This document shows positions 17,129 through 26,536 of a DNA stretch of 56,354 nt, one piece after another. Position 1 is the stretch's first letter; each line of letters starts with the position of its first letter. This DNA comes from an uncultured Eubacteriales bacterium. GTDB taxonomy: Bacteria; Bacillota; Clostridia; Peptostreptococcales; Anaerovoracaceae. The stretch is from the NCBI GenBank assembly GCA_905206455.1, contig CAJLHL010000002.1, positions 1 through 56,354 on the forward strand, written 5' to 3'. The translations under genes and the position numbers were made by a program. The notes under the pieces are model-generated. The model searched no databases. It was given only the letters and a program-made list of their open reading frames with translations, and had not been told where the DNA came from.

Positions 17129-17809
17129 ATGGCAAAGCTCTTAATCGTAGACGATGAAGAAAACATCAGAGAGGTCGTCAGGGAATACGCTGAATTCAGC
17201 GGCTTCGATGTAGAGGAGGCGGGAGACGGAAGAGAGGCGGTAAGCCTGTGCCGGATCAACGACTACGACCTCATCATCATGGATATCATGATGCCAAAGC
17301 TGGACGGCTTCTCCGCCTGCAAAGAGATAAAAAAAGAAAAGGATGTCCCCGTCATCATGATGTCTGCCCGGGGAGAAGAATACGATAAACTCTTCGGCTT
17401 TGAGCTGGGAATCGACGACTATGTCACCAAACCGTTCAGCCCCAAAGAACTGATGGCCCGGGTCAACGCAGTCCTTAACCGGACGAAAGCCGCGGCAAAA
17501 GACGATCTTCCGGAGATTCTCACATTCGGCGGTCTCACCATCGACGCGGCGGGACGCAGCGTATCCGTGGACGGGAAAAAAATCGAGCTGACGCCAAAAG
17601 AATATGACCTCCTGTTCTATCTCGTAAAAAACAAAAATATCGCTCTGTCCAGGGACAAGCTCCTTCAGGACGTTTGGGGTTATGACTTCTTCGGCGACGA
17701 CCGGACCATCGATACCCATATAAAAAACCTCAGAAATAATTTAGGACCATACAGAGATATGATCGTCACCCTCAGAGGAGTTGGATATAAATTTGAAACT
17801 TCGAATTAA
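17129..17809 (+). CDS. OmpR/PhoB-family response regulator
   Basis: DNA-binding response regulator paired with the histidine kinase that overlaps it. I prefer the ATG at 17129 because the receiver domain starts there (MAKLLIVDDEEN); an in-frame ATG at 17114 lacks a ribosome site. Residues 1-118 are the receiver, with acidic pocket Asp8/Asp9, phosphoacceptor Asp52 (IIMDIMMPKLDG) and Lys101. Residues 130-226 are the winged-helix output domain, with LTPKEYDLLFYLVKN and the recognition-helix region DRTIDTHIKNLRNNL. A TATAAT at 17088-17093 may be its -10 box, but no convincing -35 accompanies it. Confidence 0.93.
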   Translation: MAKLLIVDDEENIREVVREYAEFSGFDVEEAGDGREAVSLCRINDYDLIIMDIMMPKLDGFSACKEIKKEKDVPVIMMSARGEEYDKLFGFELGIDDYVTKPFSPKELMARVNAVLNRTKAAAKDDLPEILTFGGLTIDAAGRSVSVDGKKIELTPKEYDLLFYLVKNKNIALSRDKLLQDVWGYDFFGDDRTIDTHIKNLRNNLGPYRDMIVTLRGVGYKFETSN

Positions 17810-19631
17810 TGCGCAGGCAGAAAACAGAGTAAAAAGCAAAACGATCTACTATCGGATATTCACCTACTTCGCGGCATTTTCCGTCGTGATTCTCATCACG
17901 CTGTGGCTGCTGCAGATCTTCTTTCTCCAGACTTTTTACCAGTGGATGAAGAGCAGTGAACTCTACAGCCTGGCGGATACTATAGAAGAAGGCGTGGGCA
18001 ACGAATCGCTTTACGATACCATCTCGCATCTCACCGTACAATCGGATATGTATATCGAAATCGAGCGGGGAGACAGCGGTGTGATCTACGGCACGGCACA
18101 GTCGCTGCCCAGCGAGCGCATGGCTCAGTTCGCGCAGCGGTATAATACCTCCGCTCTGAAAGCGAAACTGCTGACAGAAGATGTGGATCACGTGGTAACA
18201 AAACAGACGATCAATCCGGGGAATACGGAGACCATGATCTATGCCTCGATTCTGGGTACAGACAGCGAGACAGGAGAACTCATTTATCTGTTCATTTTCT
18301 CGCCTCTGACGCCGGTAGGCACCACCATCAGCATCCTCGCAAAAATGCTGGTCATCGTCACCATACTTTCCATTTTTATCGGACTGGTGATGTCTATCGT
18401 TATCTCCCGTCGGCTGGCGCAGCCGCTGTACAGTATTACAGATTCTGCGGCGCAGTTGGCCAAAGGGCATTACGATATAAAATTCGAGGGCGCCGGTTAC
18501 GCGGAGACGGAAGATCTGGCGGACACGCTCAATTACGCTGCAGCGGAGCTCTCAAAATCGGATAAATTGCAGAAAGATCTGGTCGCCAATGTTTCACACG
18601 ACTTGAAAACTCCGCTCACCATGGTAAAATCCTACGCGGAAATGATCCGGGATCTGTCCGGAGATAATCCGGAAAAACGCAACCGCCACCTTCAAGTCAT
18701 CATCAATGAGGCCGACCGGCTCAATATGCTGGTCAACGATCTCACCTCCCTGTCGAAGATGCAGGCCGGTGTGGACAGTCTCATTCCCGCCGCAGTGGAT
18801 TTAAAGAGAATCGCCTCCGATGTGATAGAGAGTTTTTCTCTTCACGCCGAACAGGACGGTTTCCGCTTCGATATAGAATCACAAGGCGATACCACAGTCA
18901 CCGCTGACGAAAAGAAAATTTACCAGGTTTTCTCCAATCTCATCGGCAATGCGGTCCGCTATTCCGCGGAGGACAGGCAGATCACCGTGCGCTTCACAGA
19001 AAAGCAGGATACCGTCCGGTGTGAAATCATCGACCGGGGACAGGGAATCGCTCAGAAAGATCTCACGGCGATCTGGGACAGATACTATCAGTCCAGCAGC
19101 AATCTCAGCCGGACGACGAAGGGTTCCGGACTGGGCCTGTCTATCGTCAAGCAGATTTTTATTCTTCACGGGGCAAAATACGGCGTGGAAAGCGAGATCG
19201 ACAAAGGCAGCAACTTCTGGTTTGAATTAAAAAAAGATATGTCGGTATCTCCGGCGGAAAAAAATAAAGGGCGGAAAAAAGCCGGTGAAAAGACGATGCG
19301 TTTCAGCGCCGCTGTAAAAAATCTGCGGGGACAGGCGGACCCGCCTCCTCAGGCCGCACCGGAACCTTCGGGAGCAGAAATTTCACTGAAAGAACCGGTT
19401 TCTTCAGAATCTCCGGCGCCAAAATCCTCTGGACCGGTGACGTCAGCATGGCAGTCATCGTCCGGCCAGATGCAGGCGCCGCACTCCGGACCGGTGTCCG
19501 CGAAGCAGAAAGGCTCTTCACACAGACAGCAGACTCCCGCTGAGGCGCCTGTTTTTCCGCCGCAGGCATGCGGCTCCCCGGAGACACAATCAGCTTTTAC
19601 CGCTAAAAAAGACGTTCCGGATGAAAAATAA
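17793..19631 (+). CDS. Sensor histidine kinase with a long Pro/Ser-rich C-terminal tail
   Basis: I place the start at TTG 17793, 12 bases after GAGGAG and overlapping the regulator gene by 17 bases; TTG 17781 is also in frame. The 612 residues comprise TM1 (about 24-46), an extracytoplasmic sensor region (47-177), TM2 (178-204), HAMP (205-258), HisKA with His269 (NVSHDLKTPL), and the HATPase with N-box Asn382/Asn386, DRGQGIA and GSGLGLS. After residue about 484 comes a 130-residue tail rich in Pro, Ser, Gln and Lys with no domain signature, unusual for this kinase class. The signal is unknown. Confidence 0.92.
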   Translation: MKLRINAQAENRVKSKTIYYRIFTYFAAFSVVILITLWLLQIFFLQTFYQWMKSSELYSLADTIEEGVGNESLYDTISHLTVQSDMYIEIERGDSGVIYGTAQSLPSERMAQFAQRYNTSALKAKLLTEDVDHVVTKQTINPGNTETMIYASILGTDSETGELIYLFIFSPLTPVGTTISILAKMLVIVTILSIFIGLVMSIVISRRLAQPLYSITDSAAQLAKGHYDIKFEGAGYAETEDLADTLNYAAAELSKSDKLQKDLVANVSHDLKTPLTMVKSYAEMIRDLSGDNPEKRNRHLQVIINEADRLNMLVNDLTSLSKMQAGVDSLIPAAVDLKRIASDVIESFSLHAEQDGFRFDIESQGDTTVTADEKKIYQVFSNLIGNAVRYSAEDRQITVRFTEKQDTVRCEIIDRGQGIAQKDLTAIWDRYYQSSSNLSRTTKGSGLGLSIVKQIFILHGAKYGVESEIDKGSNFWFELKKDMSVSPAEKNKGRKKAGEKTMRFSAAVKNLRGQADPPPQAAPEPSGAEISLKEPVSSESPAPKSSGPVTSAWQSSSGQMQAPHSGPVSAKQKGSSHRQQTPAEAPVFPPQACGSPETQSAFTAKKDVPDEK

Positions 19632-19692
19632 CCGGAGCAAAATCTGATTTCCTGCCGGAAAAAGCCCGGCGAAAAGATAAAGGAACGAAATT

Positions 19693-21090
19693 ATGGCAAA
19701 AAAAGTGCAGACGGTCTTTGTATGCAGCGAATGCGGCCACGAGAGCCTCAAATGGATGGGACAGTGTATCTGCGGCGCGTGGAACACGATGACAGAAGAA
19801 AAAGTACTTCCCCAGGAGGGAACAGATAAGCGCCGCAGAACCGGCAGCGGGGGGAACAGCGGAGCCGGCGCTTTCTCCCGGGCTGGAAAGCCGATGCCTC
19901 TGTTCCGAGTAAAATCAGGAGAGACCGGCCGAGTCGATACCGGAATTCCGGAATTCAACCGGGTACTTGGAGGCGGTCTCGTCAAAGGCTCGCTGACGCT
20001 GATTTCCGGTGAACCCGGAATCGGAAAATCCACTCTGATTCTGCAGGCTGCCGCAAAGATCGCAGAAAATTGCGGCAAAGTATTATATGTCAGCGGAGAA
20101 GAATCCGAAGAGCAGATCAAAATGCGGGCCGACCGGATCTGCAGAAGTATTCCGGACTCCCTCTATATTCTCTCCGAGACAAACATGGAAAATATTATCG
20201 CACAGAAAGAACAAATTCAGCCGGCCTTTCTCATCATCGATTCGATACAGACCATGTACTCTGCAGAGCTGGACTCCGCTCCGGGTACCGTATCTCAGGT
20301 GAGAGTATGCGGAAACGAATTGATGCGTATCGGCAAAGGCAGCGATCTCCCCGTACTCATCGTGGCTCATGTGACAAAATCCGGAGATCTGGCGGGTCCG
20401 AAAATCGTAGAACATCTGGTGGATACCGTACTTTATTTTACCGGAGAACGGAGTCACGATCTCCGGATTCTGCGTTCGCTGAAAAACCGCTTCGGCACGA
20501 CAAATGAAATCGGCGCTTTCGAAATGAGAGAAGAAGGACTGACAGAAGTCGCAAACCTTTCGGAGACGCTGATCGAGGAGATGAGTGAATCCGCAGAAGG
20601 ATCTGCCGCTACAGCGATCTATGAGGGTACCCGTCCTCTGATTCTGGAAATTCAGGCGCTTACGTCGCCTGCCAGCGCCGGATTCCCCCGCCGCACCTCC
20701 GTGGGCATCGACCACAACCGGCTCAACATGATCCTGGCAGTGTTGGAACGCCGGGCCGGAATTTCACTTGCGGCACAGGACGTCTATCTGAATATCATCG
20801 GCGGGATCCGGCCGGAAGGTACCTCTGCCGATCTCGCAGTGGCCTTATCGATCTACTCTTCTTTCCGCGGAATCCCCGTTCCCGGAAAAACACTGTGCTT
20901 GGGAGAAATCAGTCTCACCGGAGACCTGCGTTCCGTCACCCATGCGGAAAAAATCGCCAGAGAAGCCGCCCGGATGGGCTTCTCCCGAATCATCCTTCCG
21001 AAACAGAACGCCGATAAGCTGAAGAAGATCGACGGTCTGCAGATCAGCGGCGCGAAAACGCTGAGAGAGGCGATAAAAATGCTGGGATAG
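19693..21090 (+). CDS. radA: DNA repair protein RadA
   Basis: RecA-like ATPase that promotes branch migration in recombination and repair. The 465 residues contain an N-terminal zinc finger (Cys11, Cys14, Cys25, Cys27), Walker A GEPGIGKST at 106-114, the RadA-specific KNRFG motif, and a C-terminal Lon-protease-like domain. The second cysteine pair reads CIC, one residue shorter than the usual CxxC. AAAGGA precedes the ATG. In B. subtilis radA is just upstream of disA-yacL-ispD; here it lies near carD-yacL-like but on the opposite strand. Confidence 0.95.
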   Translation: MAKKVQTVFVCSECGHESLKWMGQCICGAWNTMTEEKVLPQEGTDKRRRTGSGGNSGAGAFSRAGKPMPLFRVKSGETGRVDTGIPEFNRVLGGGLVKGSLTLISGEPGIGKSTLILQAAAKIAENCGKVLYVSGEESEEQIKMRADRICRSIPDSLYILSETNMENIIAQKEQIQPAFLIIDSIQTMYSAELDSAPGTVSQVRVCGNELMRIGKGSDLPVLIVAHVTKSGDLAGPKIVEHLVDTVLYFTGERSHDLRILRSLKNRFGTTNEIGAFEMREEGLTEVANLSETLIEEMSESAEGSAATAIYEGTRPLILEIQALTSPASAGFPRRTSVGIDHNRLNMILAVLERRAGISLAAQDVYLNIIGGIRPEGTSADLAVALSIYSSFRGIPVPGKTLCLGEISLTGDLRSVTHAEKIAREAARMGFSRIILPKQNADKLKKIDGLQISGAKTLREAIKMLG

Positions 21091-21224
21091 TACCGGTCTG
21101 ATCAGCGTCTCCATTTAGAAATCAGATAAAATCAGCCTCGTCCCAGCAAAAGAAAGTAGATTCATTTCCGGGAAAACTCTTTCAGGAGAATGCTTTTCCG
21201 AAAATGTTTATTCCAATCAACGAA

Positions 21225-21280
21225 AGAAGAGAAACCCTTCTGCCGGATCGCCGGTATTTCGGATTTCTCTTCTTTTTCTA
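21225..21280 (+). terminator. Terminator after radA, possibly bidirectional
   Basis: A 10-bp stem AGAAGAGAAA/TTTCTCTTCT (21225-21234 with 21264-21273) encloses a smaller GC-rich hairpin and is followed by TTTT on the plus strand. The same structure lies 60 bases after the convergent protease gene. Nothing else is visible in 21,091-21,339. Confidence 0.75.
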
Positions 21281-21339
21281 TTGTCTCGTCTCTATTTTAT
21301 GAATTTTTGCCAATAACAGAAAACTGAGATTTATTCAGC

Positions 21340-24300
21340 TCACTTCTCCTTTTCAGAAAATCTCTGAAGTATCGCCGCCGCTTCAGCACGCGCAGTATTC
21401 CCCAGAGGATCCAGACGGCCGTTTCCTTTTCCCGAAAGGAAACCCGCGCCGATCGCCCAGGACAAACCTTCTTCAGCCCATTCGGACGCCTGCGCGCTGT
21501 CCGCAAACTGATTCAGATCTCCGGATTTCTCAGCTTCCATTTCTTTGTATTGCGCATAGCGTTGGAAAATCACCGCTATTTCCTGTCTGGAAACAGCCCG
21601 GTCCGGAGAGAATACCGTATCGCTGTATCCCTTCACAATTCCTTCGCTGACTGCCCAGCGCACCGCTTCGCCATAGTAAGCGTCCGGGGAGACATCATAA
21701 AAGGACATCAGATAATTGACGACCGGCCGGTTTTCCATTCGCCACAGCAAAGTCACCAGCATAGCGCGGGTGATTTCTCTCTGAGGCGCAAACTCTGTCT
21801 CTGTCACACCGCTGAAAAAACCGGCAGCCGCCGTATACCGCACCGCTTCATAAAACCAGTCGTCCTCGCTCACATCGGAGAAAGGATTGATCCATGATAC
21901 CGCCGGATCTTCTTTCCATTTTGCGTACAGCGTCAGATTTCCGATTATTTTCTGCCCGAAATCATATGCCGACGTACACGCCTTATCAGTAAACCAGCCT
22001 CCGAAGATAAATCCTTCCCGTACCGGTTCTTTCGGCTCTTTAATCAACGTTCCCCGGTCAGCCTTCATATCGGAAATATCACTTCCTCCGTTAGAATCAA
22101 AATGAATGGTATACCGAACGGGATCATCTCCACCGCCGCCGGAACCCGAAGCGCCGATCTCCACCGGATACGCAGCTTCGTTCAGCGCATAATCTACGAC
22201 ATAAATTTTGAGGGAACTCTTATCCAGATCTGTAATATCAAAAGAAAACCTGGTAGCCGGAGTGTTCGCCGGCTGAATCTCGATCTTCGGAAGAGCCGTA
22301 TCCGGACTACTCGCTAATTCCTCTTCCAGGTTTTTATCCAGCACGTAGGCTGCCATCACAAACTTATTGTCATGAGCGGTAAATGTAAGAAATTCCCTTC
22401 CACTGTTCCTCTCTGCTGATATATCGGATACCGTAGGATACTGTCTGTCTACATAAAAATCCATTGAAACACTCTGTTCCCGGCCAGCGCTGTCATTCTC
22501 CGACCCCCGGTTCAGACTGCCGGTGACGACAGCGGTATAATCTCCATCCGGAAGATAGACAGCATCTCCGTCTTCAGATTCTTCTGCTTTCACACTGATA
22601 TCGAAACAGAAAGGTACGAATTTACTAAACTCATATTCAGCGGCCTCTTCTTCGAAGACCGTTTCGTCTTCACTGTCTATGATCTCAACTTTCGGCGATT
22701 TTACAGATCGAAGAGGATTGACGGAAACGCAGAGAAAATCATGACTGCCGTCGCTGTTGGGTGAGATACCTGCAAATTTTTCCCCGGCATCGTCTGCACC
22801 ATCTGCAAACAGATTTACTCCCAGAGGAGTGCAGACATCTACGAGCATTCCATTCACGTTGGTCTGATAACATCCGATCACGCCTGCTTCTCCGTCGCTG
22901 CTGCCCAGAAAAGTAGCTCCCAGTTCGCTGTCTCCTTCATAATTCGGCCGGTCGAATACCGGCGCACTTTCCCAGTCTCCGCAGAAACCGCTGTACGGAA
23001 TATTGATCTGCGGTACTGAATTACCGTTATCTGTTGATGATGGCCTCAGAGAGAGAAAACCTTCCACGAAAAATCCGTTGGTAAAAATTTCTTTATTCTC
23101 CTGTATCTTACTCGTATCTAAAGTGACTTCGACCTTTATCGTCACCTGACCGTTTGCAGGGACAGTAATCGAATTCGATCCTGTATCCGGACTCCCTCCC
23201 CCGGATCCGTCTGCCGGTGAAACAACCGTATAGTCTTCTATAGCAAGATTTTTCGTACCGCCCACATAATTTCTGCCGTCTTCCCCCAGCGTGACGTCAT
23301 CGGTAGTCACGGAGAGATCCACTCCGTCATAGGTCACATCCTGATCGGAAAAATTACGGGCCGTACACTCTATGGTAAATTTACCATCTTCTAATTCGCC
23401 CAATTCTCCGAGGCTGAGCTTCGTCTTTCCGCCATCCCGGTCCGGATCTCCGGTCAGAATGACTGGAGTCTCAGACGCGGCCTTGAGATTCAGCAGGCCC
23501 GCACCCTGCAGCCGCGGCGAATACGGAGTCTTCTCACCGTTGTCATAATACTGAATTTCCGCGGTGGACATCATGAGATTCTCAACAAAAGAGGATTGGG
23601 AACCCTCCTGCGGCATCGTCAGACTTCTGCCGTTTATACCTCTACCGGATCCATAGTTTGTTTCGATATACTGTTTTAAAAGAGTCACAGCGCCGGTGAT
23701 ATGCGGCGCAGCCATAGAAGTTCCGTTGAACGATTCATATTTATTGTGGTTTTCGTCGGGTACCGAGGAATAAATTCCTCCGCCGGGAGCCGTGATTTCC
23801 GGTTTCAGCTGAAGAGTATGATTTGTCGCCCAGCTGGAAAAGCTGCTCATGCCGCTGTCCGGATTGTCACTGCTCGATTCTATCAGCTCCTTTCCCACAG
23901 TTATCGTCTTCGTTTCAGCGCTTTTAAGCTTCTCCCCGTCAGATTTGCCGATCACAGCGGAAGGAAGTTCCTCTCCCATCAGGAAACGTTCGGATATGTC
24001 GTCACTGGTATTTCGGATGATAACCCCTGCCGCGCCGGCATCCTTCGCATTTTGAATCTTCACCGTAAAATCGAGCTCTCCTCTGTCTATGAGAGCTATT
24101 TTATCTCCAAGATCCTTGTCGGAAAAATCCGTTTCTTTTCCAAGATTACAATACACATATTCATAATCCACAGGAGCGCCCGGACTGTCTGCCGCTGCCC
24201 CGAATGCTTCTCCGAACAGATTGGTATCCGTGCTCACAGAATATTTTATCTGAGAACCATCTGCCGCTGTCATTTCATAATAGGATGTCCGGATTTTCGT

Positions 24301-25095
24301 GTTATTTGCCGAAGCCACGGCGGTGGATGAACCCAAGTCTGCCGGCATTCCTGATGCAGAGTAATCGATATTTTCAGGCAAAACCGCTCTATCATGATAT
24401 CCTCTGGAGCTGTTGCCCGCCGACACAGAGATGAAGATATCCGCCTTAGCGGCATTCTCGATGGCTGTTTTCAACGCTTCCGTGCTGGATGCATAATTCG
24501 ACCCCAAGCTGAGGTTGACAGCGGAAACATCCATCTTCGCAGCATCGTCGATAGCCGCCAGAATTGCATCATACGACAGATTGCCGTCCCGATCCTGAAC
24601 ACACATAAAGATCAGCTGTGTTTCCGGCGCCACGCCTGTAAAATCGTATCCATTTTGGCTGCCCTGGTCGTTTTTCCCTACCGCGATCCCGGAAACGTGA
24701 CTGCCGTGTATGACTTCCGGTATATCGCAGTAAACATCTTTACTTCTATCTGCATAATTAAAGGCAAATGGAATTTTTTCGCTTCTGTAAACATCATTGA
24801 CAGCAACCTCCATCTTACGAATATTCAAATCCGTACCTAATCCCGCATCATGAAGAAAGTTTTCAATATCCGTCTTACTGTATTTCGGATTTTCTATCCC
24901 CTGCTGAAATACCTCATGTTCGACGTCTAACTCCGAATCGATAACAACCACCGCCTGGCCTTCCCCGTCGATTCCCCGAGCATGCATGTCCGTCGCATGG
25001 ATCATGTCACAGCACGTTTTGGCCGCCGTACTGCCATCTCCATCCGCCGGGAGAGCCGGGGCTGGCATAAGGACGTTTTTCCGCGATATATACAT
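21340..25095 (-). CDS. S8 subtilase, lactocepin-like, S-layer anchored (frameshifted from its N-terminus)
   Basis: Main part of a large cell-surface protease. The catalytic triad is intact: Asp53 (VVVIDSELD), His130 (HGSHVSG), Ser460 (NGTSMAAPH), with oxyanion Asn228. A PA domain is inserted at about 310-405. Fn3-like beta regions follow, then a Listeria/Bacteroides-type repeat (FDSNGGSDIS...GGWFTDKAC...LTLYAKWKE). Three SLH repeats in the last about 175 residues bind cell-wall polymer. The signal peptide and propeptide lie in another frame (next entry); reading-frame loss occurs at an A5 run, 25076-25080. Whole-protein expression thus needs a +1 shift, or the gene is inactive or misread. Confidence 0.88.
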   Translation of the reverse strand: MYISRKNVLMPAPALPADGDGSTAAKTCCDMIHATDMHARGIDGEGQAVVVIDSELDVEHEVFQQGIENPKYSKTDIENFLHDAGLGTDLNIRKMEVAVNDVYRSEKIPFAFNYADRSKDVYCDIPEVIHGSHVSGIAVGKNDQGSQNGYDFTGVAPETQLIFMCVQDRDGNLSYDAILAAIDDAAKMDVSAVNLSLGSNYASSTEALKTAIENAAKADIFISVSAGNSSRGYHDRAVLPENIDYSASGMPADLGSSTAVASANNTKIRTSYYEMTAADGSQIKYSVSTDTNLFGEAFGAAADSPGAPVDYEYVYCNLGKETDFSDKDLGDKIALIDRGELDFTVKIQNAKDAGAAGVIIRNTSDDISERFLMGEELPSAVIGKSDGEKLKSAETKTITVGKELIESSSDNPDSGMSSFSSWATNHTLQLKPEITAPGGGIYSSVPDENHNKYESFNGTSMAAPHITGAVTLLKQYIETNYGSGRGINGRSLTMPQEGSQSSFVENLMMSTAEIQYYDNGEKTPYSPRLQGAGLLNLKAASETPVILTGDPDRDGGKTKLSLGELGELEDGKFTIECTARNFSDQDVTYDGVDLSVTTDDVTLGEDGRNYVGGTKNLAIEDYTVVSPADGSGGGSPDTGSNSITVPANGQVTIKVEVTLDTSKIQENKEIFTNGFFVEGFLSLRPSSTDNGNSVPQINIPYSGFCGDWESAPVFDRPNYEGDSELGATFLGSSDGEAGVIGCYQTNVNGMLVDVCTPLGVNLFADGADDAGEKFAGISPNSDGSHDFLCVSVNPLRSVKSPKVEIIDSEDETVFEEEAAEYEFSKFVPFCFDISVKAEESEDGDAVYLPDGDYTAVVTGSLNRGSENDSAGREQSVSMDFYVDRQYPTVSDISAERNSGREFLTFTAHDNKFVMAAYVLDKNLEEELASSPDTALPKIEIQPANTPATRFSFDITDLDKSSLKIYVVDYALNEAAYPVEIGASGSGGGGDDPVRYTIHFDSNGGSDISDMKADRGTLIKEPKEPVREGFIFGGWFTDKACTSAYDFGQKIIGNLTLYAKWKEDPAVSWINPFSDVSEDDWFYEAVRYTAAAGFFSGVTETEFAPQREITRAMLVTLLWRMENRPVVNYLMSFYDVSPDAYYGEAVRWAVSEGIVKGYSDTVFSPDRAVSRQEIAVIFQRYAQYKEMEAEKSGDLNQFADSAQASEWAEEGLSWAIGAGFLSGKGNGRLDPLGNTARAEAAAILQRFSEKEK

Positions 25096-25474
25096 TTTTC
25101 ACCCCGGAAAGACTTTCGATTTCTGCGATATCCCTACGATCCGCCTCGATGGAAAAGCCGTTGAGAACATCTGTATAGGTAAAGTCCGGCTCAACGTCTT
25201 CCCCTATCTCCTCCTGAATCTCCGACAGCACCCGTTCCTGCTCTGATATTACCTGTTTTCTCGCAGCTTTCGCTCTATAGGTAGCGGAAAACCGCGATGC
25301 TCCCATGCTCTTAGCAGATGTATCTTCCAGAACCGCCGGCTGTTCCAACTCGATGATAAGCGAGACCCGGTCTTCGCCGGACACCGCAGTCCCCGATGCC
25401 GCGGATGCGGGCAGAGCCGGAATCAGCAGCGATACGGACAGAAGTACCGCCGATATTTTTTGAATGATCCTCAT
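25007..25474 (-). CDS. N-terminal part of the S8 protease: signal peptide and I9 propeptide (frame lost)
   Basis: Start ATG at 25474 with AAAGGAG six bases upstream. Residues 1-26 form a Sec signal peptide (MRIIQKISAVLLSVSLLIPALPASA). Residues about 38-132 resemble an inhibitor I9 propeptide, ending in DVLNGFSIEADRRDIAEIES and VKNVYIAEK. Homology stops at the A5 run; the remaining about 22 codons are out of frame. Removing one A joins this frame to the downstream protease in register. The fragment alone would be secreted but lack a protease domain. Confidence 0.8.
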   Translation of the reverse strand: MRIIQKISAVLLSVSLLIPALPASAASGTAVSGEDRVSLIIELEQPAVLEDTSAKSMGASRFSATYRAKAARKQVISEQERVLSEIQEEIGEDVEPDFTYTDVLNGFSIEADRRDIAEIESLSGVKNVYIAEKRPYASPGSPGGWRWQYGGQNVL

Positions 25475-25550
25475 AATAATCTCCTTTTACAAAAATATAA
25501 CAACTATAGAGAAACAAACTGAAATTTATCTGCGGATTCCAGGAGCAGAC

Positions 25551-25566
25551 CTGTGATAAATCACAG
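25551..25566 (-). promoter_or_regulatory. Crp/Fnr-like palindrome in the protease leader
   Basis: Perfect palindrome CTGTGATAAATCACAG, with TGTGA and TCACA half-sites separated by four bases, in the 5' region of the protease gene. A TATAAT (25584-25589, minus strand) lies just upstream without a convincing -35, so a bound Crp/Fnr-family protein would sit downstream of the start point and probably repress. Inference from sequence shape only. Confidence 0.4.
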
Positions 25567-25686
25567 CGTTTTTGTTAACTTATATTATAACGGCAAAAGG
25601 ATAACAGAAGGACGACAAAATTCTACTTACAGCATTTCGTTTTTGAAATTGAATTTTACTGTTCTCTCTTGGTTTTAGCACAATGC

Positions 25687-25720
25687 AAAAGATACATCGT
25701 AAATTTACGATGTATCTTTT
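25687..25720 (-). terminator. Bidirectional terminator after the ABC ATPase gene
   Basis: A perfect 34-base inverted repeat (25687-25703 with 25704-25720; arms begin AAAAGATACATCG) with A/T tracts at both ends. It lies 33 bases after the stop of the ABC ATPase gene and upstream of the protease promoter region, so it can stop transcription from either side. Confidence 0.8.
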
Positions 25721-25753
25721 CTTACTAAAATCAAGAAAGAAAATATATCCACG

Positions 25754-26536
25754 CTACACCGATACCGGACGGCACCAGGCAGACGCCGCGCCGTCTCGGT
25801 TCTTCCCTGTGTCGATTTCAATCTCCACGCCGTAAAGGCGCGAGATATTTTCCTCCGTGAGAACATCGCGGACCTCACCGGATACGACACTCCCGTCCCG
25901 AAAAAAGAGAACCGCCTCATCCGCGCAAAGAAATGCCTGATCCGGAGAGTGTGTAATCATGACAACCCCTTTACCGCTGTTTTTCAATTCCACGACCCGT
26001 TTCAGCACCTGAATCTGATTTCCATAGTCGAGATTTGACGTAGGTTCATCCATCATAATAAACTCCGGCTCCTGCACCAAAGCTCTGGCAATCAATGTCA
26101 TCTGCTGTTCACCGCCGCTGATTTCCGAATAAAGTTTATCTTTCAGATACAGAATATCCAGTTTTTCGAGAATCTCATCGCATCTTCGATAGTCGCTTCT
26201 GCCCGGTTCTGCGAACAGGCGGAGGTGAGACGCTCTGCCCATCAGCACGATATCTCTGACACTGTAGGGAAAGGGATTTCCGTGAATCTGAGGCACATAA
26301 CCGATGATCTTTGCCAATTCTTTTCTCGGAATCGTCTGAATATCTCTTTCATCGATAAAAATACTGCCGCTTACCGGCTTCAGAAAACCGAGAATCGTCT
26401 TAAAAAATGTACTCTTCCCTACACCGTTAGGCCCCAGAATACAGACTGCCCTTCCGGTCTCAAAGGAAACGCTGACATCCTCCATCAAGCTCCTGCGATT
26501 ATACCCGCAGGAAAGATTCTGCGTTACAAATTTCAT
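25754..26536 (-). CDS. ABC transporter ATP-binding protein, iron-siderophore/metal-complex (FecE/BtuD) type
   Basis: Energises import by the neighbouring FecCD-type permease. The 260 residues show Walker A GPNGVGKST near 35-43, a Q-loop (YVPQIHG), the signature SGGEQQMTLIARAL near 140-153, Walker B FIMMDEPTS and the H-loop histidine (MITHSPD). It is the last gene of a set transcribed as binding lipoprotein, MoeA-like protein, permease, ATPase, and ends at a strong terminator. The substrate is not fixed by this subunit; the gene order suggests a molybdate/tungstate, iron or cobalamin-like ligand. Confidence 0.93.
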   Translation of the reverse strand: MKFVTQNLSCGYNRRSLMEDVSVSFETGRAVCILGPNGVGKSTFFKTILGFLKPVSGSIFIDERDIQTIPRKELAKIIGYVPQIHGNPFPYSVRDIVLMGRASHLRLFAEPGRSDYRRCDEILEKLDILYLKDKLYSEISGGEQQMTLIARALVQEPEFIMMDEPTSNLDYGNQIQVLKRVVELKNSGKGVVMITHSPDQAFLCADEAVLFFRDGSVVSGEVRDVLTEENISRLYGVEIEIDTGKNRDGAASAWCRPVSV

